DNA of 64,000 nucleotides, taken from positions 76,846,705 through 76,910,704 of the forward strand of contig CP136067.1 in the NCBI GenBank assembly GCA_032622095.1. The letters run 5' to 3'. The notes under the pieces were generated by a model. It worked only from the letters and a program-made list of their open reading frames with translations. It was not told the DNA's origin and ran no database searches. The stretch comes from Siphonodentalium dalli. Lineage: Eukaryota > Mollusca > Scaphopoda > Gadilida > Siphonodentaliidae. Positions 13,101 through 25,100 of the stretch are shown one piece after another. Position 1 is the first letter of the stretch, and every line of letters starts with the position of its first letter. The position numbers and the translations under genes were made by a program.

Positions 13101-16100
13101 TAAAGGAGGAATACCAAGCAGGCCCAAGACCATGTCTGTGCTAGTCCTAGTTTTGAGGTCTTGTATAAGTTTGAGGCACATACAGTGTACTTTCTATAGT
13201 TGAACAGTGTCCGATTGAGAGAGACCACACAAAAATTCACTACCGTATAAGCCTCATGGTAAGACCACGGACTTGTAAATCTTGAGAGAGCTCGCTGGGG
13301 TAATACCGCCTGCATACGTTCTTCATTTTTGTACAAATATTGTCAACAAGTTTTGAGCGAAAATTATATTTCTCAAGCGGAATACCTAAATGAGTAACAC
13401 TGTCGGTTTCTGTTAGGCCATGAGAAGACATGTGCCAGTTCTTATGACGCTTGAGTGCTGCGATAGCGCTTTCATTGAAAACAATGATATGGGTTTTGTT
13501 TGGGTTGTATCTATAACGCCATTTCAAGCTGTATTGACACATATATCCACAAGAGACTGAAGTCCATATGCAGAGAAAAGTGCCATGTCATTGGACACGT
13601 GCAATTTGCACCTTGCATCGAAAAGCCATATCCCGATGACTTTAGATTTGACTAAAGATCATTGTTATATATAATATAAAAGAGGGGAGATAAGGTATTC
13701 TCCCTGCCTTGTTCCTTGCAGCTTTGGGATTTGTGCCGCTCATCACGCTCCTATGAAGTTGTGCGCGTTTAAACTAAACCGGGATAGTTCTGAAAATATT
13801 GGGCTGAAATTTCCACACAGAGAGTCATGGCTGTGTTTCCAAAAGTCCGTCCCAATTTTTTTACATCAATCCTGGCTGGGAATAAAAAAAATTCAAAGGG
13901 TAATGCAAACATGTCCTGTTACAAGTGAAAGGTTCAAAATTTAAAGAATATAAGTGAACGGTGATTTTGCAGATACTTCACCACTCATGTCCATGCCTTC
14001 ATTACTGAAGCTCATGTCATCTAGTGGTGATATAGAAGAATCTTGCACAGTCGACTTGAGCGAGTGTCCAGCCGATCCGCCATCTTGTTCAAAGCACCTC
14101 GGTTAACCCTTTCATACTGGGAGCTGCACTGGTGCAGCATTAAAGATCCTGGGCCAGTGCATTCTTTTATATATGTGAGCCTCACATATATAAGAGAATG
14201 CACTGTCTTACAAGGTCAAGGTAGATATAGTTAGGCCAATGCATTCTCTTATATATACGAGGCTCCTGATGGGAGACTCACATATATAAGGAATGCGTTG
14301 GCACAGGGTTTTTGCAACATTTCAGGAAGCTCAAGTCATGGAATGGTTAATGCAATGTGCTATAGAATATCAACTTGATTTAATTATGTGAATATATTCT
14401 CATTATGGTTTCTCATGGCTTTACAGGAACAGAGGCGGTTTGAGCTGCAGTTAGCTCGAGAACTTAAGAAACCTCTTGAAGATATGACTTTACAAGATCT
14501 CAAGGTTGGGCTTATTTAAGAAATGACAGCAGTTTCAATGTGGTCATGGGATTTTTACCATGAGCAAACTTCAGAAAACTGCGTGAACCCCGAAGGTGCT
14601 GAGTTTGCTGAATATCGGTCAAAATCCATTACCATGTTAAATCGGCTGCTTATTACTTATATTTATATACTTTATAAAAATTTGAATTTGGATTTACTAC
14701 TAGTAATCTCTCAATTCCACCTGTCACACAAATTAGACCAGCTCAGATTTCTTCTGAACACTGCCAAATCCAGTCGTGGTGAATAATCTTGCAGTTTTCG
14801 GATCATTTTTATCAGGTGATTTCCAGAACCTTATTGCAGTTATTGGATTTTGACAGATCAAAAATAGCGGTCAATGTGGTTCACTGGATTATGATGGATT
14901 AAAATGGGGGGCAATGTGGTTCATAGGTTTATTAGCACATTGGCTCATGGGATGTGTCTAGCGTATTGCTATGTGAAAAACGGGAGCAATATTAAGTGTA
15001 TGTAAATATTAATATTTAAACTGCTCAGACTTCTTTCAGTTTAAATGTTGGTCAAATTTTTTTGAGACTTTAATGCAAACATTATTAGTAAGATTACTTG
15101 TTTGAAGTGTAGGATAATTCATACCATATTTGAATAATGAGCTGGCACTGTTCTGAGGGTAAATTCTTAGTTCACCACTTAGCGTCTGTAGTTATTTTAT
15201 CTCTGTTTTTCCCCATTACAGGATCTGCCCGATTATCACAGAATTCCTGGCTTGAAGCTGGCAGGGGAAGCGTTCTCAGATTCTTTAATGACATTTGAAT
15301 TTGTACACAACTTCCAGGATTCTCTTGGCTTAGGTCAGTATAAAAGTATTATACTGTCCATGAATTGAGCTAGTCCCTTGTTCCTCATAACGATATTAAT
15401 GAACTTGAGAATGGCATTCCCTTAACCCTTTCTGTGCCAAGTCTGATTTTTGTATCAACCCATATTTCCTTGATCATTTTTATGTTTACCCATACCATAG
15501 TATGGTAAACATAGTGTCGTTGCCCGGATTGACCACTGGTCGTTCGTCCGTCTGTCTGTCCGTATGTCTGTCTGTCTGTCTGTCTGTCTGTAGACACTTT
15601 ATGAGTAATGCGATAACTCAAACATTTTCTATCCGATCGAAACCAAATTTTGTATATGGGTTTCTCAGCCCAAAATACAGATCGAGTTCGAATTTGGGTT
15701 TGATCCGAGTTTTTGTTACAGAGTTATGGCCCTTTTTCGACTTAGAATTCACGCATTCTGCCATAACTCAAACATCTTTTTTCTGATTGGAACCAAATTT
15801 GGTATGTGAGTTTCACAGCCCAAAATACAGAGTCCGAATATGGGTTTGATCCGATTAATTTTAAAGGAGTTATGACCCTTTTTCAAGAAAGAAAAAATTA
15901 ATTTTTTTTAGATTTAGCTCCTTGCTAAATTTAGCATATACAAATATTAAATTTTGTTTGAACTTTAATAACAATAAAAAAAAAATATTAATAATAAAAA
16001 AAGAATTGACACTTTCATTTATTTTAGTTTTATACGATTAATTAGGTGTGATATCCTGTTTTGAAAATATGAAGATTTTATTGCAATAGTTTCATGTAAT

Positions 16101-19100
16101 ATAATGATATCAATAAATTACCATGTGATCATCCAACATCCAGAGTATATGAGAGGATTTTTATAGATGTTGTCATTTCAAGTGAAATATGTTATGAAAT
16201 GAGTGATGACATTGATACAGAGCTCTGGTGGGTCAAGCAAGATAAACAACACTGGTGGCTGGCTGTTTGTTTATTCTAACTGTCAAATTGATTAATGGCA
16301 GCACAAGACTGGTGTTTTTCCTATTCTTGAAATTTCATTACAGGGTGAGATAAGGCCCCCCTCACCTATATAAGTGTCTTCTAAATTCCATTAATTTGCT
16401 TCAAAAATAATTAACCCTTTCCAAGGTTTTCATAGACACATGCTATAATGTACATGGACTCTTCCTCATATCTCTTAATATCTATTGGGTATCTTTGCAC
16501 ACTATTCACTTCTATCAATTTTGGTATTGACTGATTAATTGATTTTTGAAAAATATATTAACCCTTCAGACACGTGCTTTCAATTTGAAATTAAAACAAC
16601 AGCTGATAGCCAATATGATTTATCTATGCAATGCGAAACAGGCAGATAAATATACATGACTATTGTAAGTGATGACTTGTTTTATGGGGCCACATAGCAC
16701 TTAGAAGATTAACATTGAAGGTTGTGGCTTTTAGTGCCCAAGCTACTTGTAAAACATTGTAATGTGTGAAACCATTCAAATGAGGGCTAACTTACTTTCT
16801 TTTATATGAACGATTTAGTGGTCATAGGGGCCAGCATCCCCATCATATTATGTCTGTATAACATTATATAGATAATACTTTTGAATTGTATAAACTACAT
16901 ATATTTTTGAAAACCATACACCCCTGTTATGAAACACTTAATCTTATTTAAAGGATTGCTATCCTGATGAAACAACAAAACACCATCGGAAAGCCACCCC
17001 TATTGTGATCACAATGATCCAAGTCCCATAACAATCGCGTAATAAATAAATAAATAATACCCCCACAGGTTGTCGTCTATCTCCGTCGCAAATCCTCATA
17101 TGACGTCAAATGAGTAAACTAATTAAAAACACGGAATTGGAGTCGGAGTTAATTGTGTCTACCTATATGACGTCATATGAGTGGCGATGGAAAATGCGGA
17201 ATCGACATCAGCGCGTGAGTGTAATGGAATTACTGCGGGGCATGGCATGTCAATAACATTGTGTACATATGGTGAATTTTCAACGCCCAGTGAGTTATGT
17301 TCACTTGTGATTTGTCATAAGTGCTGTTTGGAAAGTTATTGTTTTGACAAAAAAGTATAGAAGGCCGATTGAGCGGGGTAGATAACACTTTCGTGTCAAA
17401 AGAAAAGCTTATAAAAACACGAGCGGACATGTGAACTCTATTCGGGTGCGTGTTCACGATGTTGTTTTAATTTTCCATATATATGCCCCGATTGTCCCGT
17501 ATTTACAATTCATTCGTGACAATGCCAAATAAAAACGTCAACTCCCGTAAAGAATATAAATTTACCGGCGCTTCCAGTCGTGAGTATATCCAATCGAACC
17601 TATCGCTAAAACGCCAATACATATACCAAATAAAGAGCGTTTCATTTGACGAGTCAGTCATGGTTACGAATACATACAATTGCAGTTAAAGTGGGGAGTA
17701 TATTGATGAATAATTTAGAAAGTATTCATGATGACAACTCGAGTCCCCATTTTCCTTCAGCATGACTCAATAAAGAGCGTTCCATGTTAAGAGTATTCCT
17801 TACATGGTGCGAATAAAAAGAGTTTAATAAACCGGAAATTGCTATGACTTTGACGGATATATAAAGCATGTATATCGCAAGTGCGTGTTCATGTATTTGC
17901 GTGTATTGGTGTAATCAGTAAATAATCACGATGACAACTGTTCTAAGTCGAGTCCCAATTTTCCTTTACCATGACTCAATAAAGAGCGTTCACTGTAAAA
18001 TAAATCACTGATGAAGACTTTGATATATTCTACCACGATGTATTAATAAATTATCGTATATTATTTCGGTTTTACGGTCAGTTATCTATATAAACATGTG
18101 CTCGTGTTTCTTTTTTTTTCGTTACCGGAATAGTCCAAATTATATTATATATTAATATAAAGATTGCATATATGCGATGACTTGCACAGTTAATACTAAT
18201 AGACAATTATCATATCGTAAACATTCCAGTGTCCAGATCCTACGTAAAATGCGGCATGGCTTTATAATAACAACACATCCTGATACATATAATAATAACA
18301 CGCTAAAGACGTTTAATTGTGAGAACACGATGTATTTGCATTCGCAGTGTTCTCCCATTATGCGACAAACTTCAAAAGCCGCGATGGAATTCATGATCGC
18401 TTTGCGCGTGCAAACTTATGGTATCGTTGAATATCTATGCGTTGTCAATGAGTTACCACGTGGTCGATCATGTGACTATACTTCTGTTTACACGTGACAA
18501 TCATGTGATCGGGCCGATGATCACGTGACTCGTCTACAACACAAAATCTTCGGCTAACTTCGGATTTTTTTGTAATCGTTATAAAAATAACGATTAGCGG
18601 CCGAATATTAGATTATATGCGCATAATGGACATTTTATGTATATATTATCGGTATATTGAAAGAAAATATTTTTTTTCTTTCAGGATCATATTCCTTTAA
18701 TACACAGGTCAGATCTGATCTTATATCTGTCCATGTTTGATAAACAAATAACTGGGGAGAATGGGGGAAGGGGGAGGGGGCTAATTAAAGTACAATTTAA
18801 ATACGAGATGGAATCCCCTACATATATGTCGTTCTAAGCAGTCTGGCTTGTCAACAATTATAATTTCTCTTTAGAAGTGAATAATAAATTTGGATGTCTG
18901 GCATGTCAAAAGTGGCAAATATAGGGATTTATCACTTTTGCTTCCAATGAGTTAACTTAAACTCCTAAACATGTCCTCCGAAATCACTAAACCATTGGAT
19001 CTCACAGTGAGAGGTCCTTGTGTGAATAGGGACAGAGTTATGAGATTTAAAACTACTCCTCCCCAACCCAAATACTTAAAATATGGGTTGATACAAAAAT

Positions 19101-22100
19101 CGGACTTGGCACTGAAAGGGTTAATTGCTTGAAAATGTTGCTGCACTTTTATTTTGTTTTGATATGAGGTGATTTCCCTCTCAAGCTTAGTATCTTATTT
19201 GATTATATAATGTTATTTATACATTTTTAGATTGCATTTTATGTTTGCCATGCCAAATTTGATTATCTGATATTTATGTTATGTATGTTGTTTATTCAAA
19301 TGACAACTCTTTGTCATCAGTCTTTGCCATGCAAAATGTAATCTCTTTGATAATGTAATATGTATTTATGTTGATTATTCAGATGACAACTCTTTACCGT
19401 CGATGTTTGCCATGCAGAATGGTCTTCTAAATCTGGATGAGGATGCCACACACGAGGTGATGCTTCTGCTACAACACCTTCTCTTGTTTGCTATCAATGA
19501 TCCGGGTCTTCAGAATCCCAAAGAGGTAAATATCTGTATAATAGACCAAATAAAGACAAATAATATATGCTCAATCACCTCCCTTATCACCTGAAATGAG
19601 CCTCATAAAGACTTTTTAGCTCAACTTACTTTTGTAAGTTTGAGCTATTGCCATGGCTTGGCGTCCGTGTGTCCGTCAACAATTTCCTTTGGCGCGGGCT
19701 ACAGGTCGTACCTTTGGTCTGATCTTTATGAAATTTTGCATGAATGTTGACATTGACATGTAGATGGGAAACGAGTCATTTTGGGGTCATTCGGCCAAAA
19801 AACATGGCCGCTGGTGGCCATTTTGGATTTCAAAATTCAATCCATTGGCGCGGGCTACAGGTCGTACTGTTCGTTTGATCATCATGAAATTTGTCATGGA
19901 TGTTAATATTGACATGTAGATGGGAACGAGTCATTTTGGGGTCGTTCGGCCAAAAAACATGGCCGTCAGCAGCCATCTTGGATTTTACTCTTTGCATGAC
20001 TAAATCATTTGGCGCAGGCTACAGGTCGTAGTTTTGATCGGAACTTCATGAAATTTGTCATGGATGTTAACAATGACATGTAGATGGGAACGAGTGATTT
20101 TGGGGTTGTTCGGCCAAAGAACATGGCCGCCAGCAGCCATCATGGATTTTACTCTTTGCATGACTAAATCCTTTGGCGCGGGCTACAGGTCGTACCTATG
20201 GTCTGATCTTTATGAAATTTTTCATGAATGTTGACATTGACATGTGGATGGGAACGAGTCATTTTGGGGTCATTCGGCCAAAAAACATGGCCGCTGGTGG
20301 CCATTTTGGATTTCAAAATTCAATCCATTGGCACGGGCTACAGGTCGTGCTGTTCGTCTGATCATCATGAAATTTGTCATGGATGTTAATATTGACATGT
20401 AGATGGGAACGAGTCATTTTGGGGTCGTTCGGCCAAAAAACATGGCCGCCAGCAGCCATCTTGGATTTTACTCTTTGCATGACTAAATTCTTTGGCGCGG
20501 GCTACAGGTTGTAGCTTTGGTCAGAACTTCATGAAATTTGTCATGGATGTTAACAATGACATGTAGATGGGAACGAGTGATTTTGGGGTTGTTCGGCCAA
20601 AAAACATGGCCGCCAGCAGCCATCTTGGATTTTACTCTTTCAATGACTAAATCCTTTGGCGCGGGTTACAGGTCGTACCTTTGGTCTGACCTTTATGAAA
20701 TTTGTCATGAATGTTGACATTGACATGTATATGGGAACGAGTCATTTTGGGGTCATACGGCCAAAAAACATGGCCGCTGGCAGCCATCTTGGATTTCAAA
20801 ATTCAATCCATTGGCACGGGCTACAGGTCGTACTGTTTGTCTGATCATCATGATATTTATCATGGATGTTAATATTAACATGTAGATGGGAACGAGTCAT
20901 TTTGGGGTCGTTTGGCTAAAAAAATGTCTGCCAGCAGCCATATTGGATTTTACTCTTTGCATGAATCCTTTGGTGCGGGCTACAGGTCGTAGCTTTGGTC
21001 GCAACTTCAAGAAATTTGTCTTGTATGTTAACAATGACATGTAGATGGGAAACGAGTCATTTTGGGGTCGTTCAGCCGAAAAACATGGCCGCCAGCAGCC
21101 ATCTTGGATTTTACTCTTTGCATGACTAAATCCATTGGCACAGGCTACAGTTCATACCTTTGATCAGATCATTATGAGATTTGTAAAGGCTGTAGATGGG
21201 AACAAGTCATTTTGGGGTAATTCGGAAAAAAAACATGGCCGCTGGCAGCCATCTTGGATTTCAAAATTCAATCCATTGGCACGGGCTACAGGTCGTACTG
21301 TTTGTCTGATCATCATGATATTTATCATGGATGTTAATATTAACATGTAGATGGGAACGAGTCATTTTGGGGTCGTTTGGCTAAAAAAATGTCTGCCAGC
21401 AGCCATATTGGATTTTACTCTTTGCATGAATCCTTTGGTGCGGGCTACAGGTCGTAGCTTTGGTCGCAACTTCAAGAAATTTGTCTTGTATGTTAACAAT
21501 GACATGTAGATGGGAAACGAGTCATTTTGGGGTCGTTCAGCCGAAAAACATGGCCGCCAGCAGCCATCTTGGATTTTACTCTTTGCATGACTAAATCCAT
21601 TGGCACAGGCTACAGTTCATACCTTTGATCAGATCATTATGAGATTTGTAAAGGCTGTAGATGGGAACAAGTCATTTTGGGGTAATTCGGAAAAAAACAT
21701 GGCTGCCGGTGGCCATTTTAGAATTTACTCTTTGCATCAATAAATCCTTTGTCACACCATAATCACCACATCCCTGATCCGATCTATATGAAACCTGTTA
21801 TGAATGTTGATATTGACATGAACATCTAGTCTTACTTAGACATTTCAATTAGCACTTTTCCTATTCCTCCATTTACTGTCGACCATTAAATTATTCCCCT
21901 ACCTAAGTTGAGCTACAGTGTCATTGACACTTTCATTGTTTGCAAATTCAACTAGTTCTCTTTTTATCCACATTGCATTGAAATTTCACGTAAGTTTATG
22001 CTGAAGATGTAATGGCTAATAGGCAATAGAAGATCATATTTTATTAGTTGAGATCCTAGGTATTATAGTTACCAAAAGTGTCAACAGTTACAGATTGTTG

Positions 22101-25100
22101 AAAATAGTGAAATTCACTTAAAATGCAATGATTTTCAATAGTGAGATTTTGTTCAGATATTGCATAAGTTGACATCCATCCATTCATAATCAGACTTAGC
22201 TTTGTATATCTCCATGTGTTTATTATTAGAGATGAGTAATTTCTTTCGTCTTTAGTTAACACCCATTTCCATTCACAGGCTGTGACTAAATTGGGTCAGA
22301 AGATAACAGACATCGAGCCGACGGATCTTGTGTTTTCAGAGATGCTCCGTGTTTACATCAGAGATCGGAATAGCAGAGATTCGGATGTGAGAATTATAAC
22401 CTCTGATATTATCAGCAATTGCTTCCTTATGAATATGATTTCTATTAATGCCTGGCTATTTACTTTCCTTACGTTTGAGGCAAAGAGGCTATACATGCAG
22501 TGTTCTATCAATAGACATTGACTATTATAGCCCATGATTGTATTATTTCGACTTGGATTAGATTGCCTCTGATTTCATACTGCATACTAAGACTGTCACA
22601 GTATAACTTGCTTTTGAAATTCATGTTGCCGATGACTGTTTTAAACTAAAGTGTTATTACCATAGGAGATATGTGAACAATTTTCACATATTCCTAAAGT
22701 CATAATGTTTGCTACAAGTTAACCCTTTCTTTACTAAATACTCTCTGATGAGTAGTTCCCTTAGGAAATGTTCAGGAAATGTTTAGGTAATAAATAATAG
22801 GATATGTTTTGATAATAATTTTTGTTGTACTTATTTCATGAACATTTCCCACCAATAAATACAAACCCTTCTTCACTTGTATCATCTTTTCAGCTGTTTC
22901 TCTCCACCTTTGTTTGTTTACTTAAATTTCATGAACATACCACAAAATGAATAATACACCATTCCAATGTTTAGAGAAGCTTCCTACTGTAGATGTTATT
23001 TGATATCTGCATTACCATGCTTATATTAGCTAACATGATTTTTCTCTAACAGCTGAGTGAATGCTTGGATAAAAGACCATTCCAAGCGTTGAATGCCACA
23101 CAGAAGGCGGCGATCTTCGCTTTCCTGTGCAATGAACTCCTTAGCAGCCGGGCAGTCCTAAAGTAAGTGGCAACTCTCAGATTAGTCATCACTTGTCTAT
23201 TTTAATTAAGTTCCATAGTTTTGAACTTGGTTTCACAGTTCTTCAGGTATAATGACAATGTTTCTCAAAGCAACACATCACTTTTCATGTCACCTCAGGA
23301 GTTGTTCTTAGACAGTTTCTGGTTCATTTACAGTGTTCATGCCAGCTCATATTTTTTATGCTGAAATCAGCTGATCCTGGTAACAATGACAGTCATCCAA
23401 ATTCAATTAACATAAAGCACATGAAAGACAAGATGTTTTAAAAAACACAAGGAATAAAAGGAATAAAGAAATAAAACTTCCACAGGGCTATTATAAAGAA
23501 CTATGGTTAAATATTTGTGTCAAATGCATAGACAAAAACCAAAAGTCAAGGTAAACCTGTTTGGTTTCCCTTCAATCTGCATGTGATGATACCCCATCTA
23601 ATCATTAACCATATGTTGACATTATATATCTCATATATATTTTGAAGACCTCTGTCTGTCTGTTTGTCTGTCTGTTTGTTTGTCATTAATACAAATCTAC
23701 GATTCTCGACCGATCGGGACGAAACTTGGTACGTGTGTGTAGTTTGACCAGGCGGTGGACGTTGTCGTATTGGCGAGCCCGTGCGGCGCCCGCTTCGCGC
23801 ATGCGCAGACGAGATCTCGGAAACGGGTGGAGCTATCGACTTGAAATTTGCTATGTGAATGTATCTTGCCCCGGATACGAATGTTATCGGGTCGCCGAGC
23901 CCGTGCGACACCAGCTTCGTGCATGCGTAGACGAGATCTCGGAAACGGGTGGAGCTATCGACTCGAAATTTCGGGCTGGGTAGAGCTATCGACTTGAAAT
24001 TTGGTTTTTGAATAGCCCGGACAACGTCGGGCTCATCGGCTAGTCTCATATATATTTTTAAGACCTCTGTTTGTCTGTATGTCTGTATGTCATTAATGCA
24101 AATCTACGATTCTCGACCGATCGGGACGAAACTTGGTACGTGTGTGTAGTTTGACCAGGCGGTCGTCGTTGTCGTATTGGCGAGCCTGTGCGGTGCCCGC
24201 TTCGCGCATGGGCAGACGAGATCTCGGAAACGGGTGAAGCTATCGGCTTGAAATTTGCTATGTGAATGTATCTTGCCCCTGATACGAATTTTATCGGGTC
24301 GCCGAGCCCGTGCGACGCCAGCTTCGCGCATGCGCAGACCAGATCTCGGAAACGGGTGGAGCTATCGACTTGAAATTTCGGGCTGGGTAGAGCTATCGAC
24401 TTGAAATTTGGTTTTTGAATAGCCCGGACAACGTCGGGCTCATCGGCTAGTCTCATATATATTTTTAAGACCTCTGTTTGTCTGTATGTCTGTATGTCAT
24501 TAATGCAAATCTATGATTCTCGACCGATCGGGACGAAACTTGGTACGTGTGTGTAGTTTGACCAGGCAGTCGTCGTTGTCGTATTGGCGAGCCTGTGCGG
24601 TGCCCGCTTCGCGCATGGGCAGACGAGATCTCGGAAACGGGTGAAGCTATCGGCTTGAAATTTGCTATGTGAATGTATCTTGCCCCGGATACGAATTTTA
24701 TCGGGTCGCCGAGCCCGTGCGACGCCAGCTTCGCGCATGCGCAGACCAGATCTCGGAAACGGGTGGAGCTATCGACTTGAAATTTGGTATGTGAATGTAT
24801 CTTGCCCCGGATACGAATTTTATCGGGTCGCCGAGCCCATGCGACGCCAGTTTCGCGCATGCGCAGACCAGATCTCGGAAACGGGTAGAGCTATCGACTT
24901 GAAATTTGGTTTTTGAATAGTCCGGACAACGTCGGGCTGGGTAGAGCTATCGACTTGAAATTTGGTTTTTGAATAGCCCGGACAACGTCGGGCTCATCGG
25001 CTAGTATATATATATATATCAACACAGATTGTTTACCCTGTTCCATTTGAAAGACACAACAATCCTGTTCAGTTTATGAAATTTCACTTGATTTGAGTTT

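Larger units (their letters stand above)
15426..19120. mobile_element. TTAA-flanked composite element with CCCTTT termini (nested)
   Basis: The left end CCCTTTCTGTGCCAAGTC and the following TTTTTGTATCAACCCATAT are matched in inverted form at the right end, GATACAAAAATCGGACTTGG to CACTGAAAGGG. TTAA flanks both sides at 15422-15425 and 19121-19124. TTAA duplication is typical of piggyBac-like and some Kolobok elements. Inside lie a separate repeat starting near 15478 and, nested in that, the 1.75-kb insertion at 16952-18696. No transposase ORF is seen. Confidence 0.65.

Noticed and set aside
20173-21350. Repeated 60-70 codon open frames (MARATGRT... type) in the 19.7-21.8 kb array
   Set aside because: They recur because the DNA repeat recurs with a multiple-of-three higher-order period in part. 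They have no start context and no recognisable domain, and they occur on both strands.
19691-21760. CRISPR-like direct repeats
   Set aside because: The units are 155-165 bp with no conserved short repeat plus unique spacer pattern, in a eukaryotic intron.
23546-24916. Open frames of 75-167 codons on both strands in the Helitron-like array
   Set aside because: They follow the element copies exactly and exist in several overlapping frames. No Rep or helicase motif is present.
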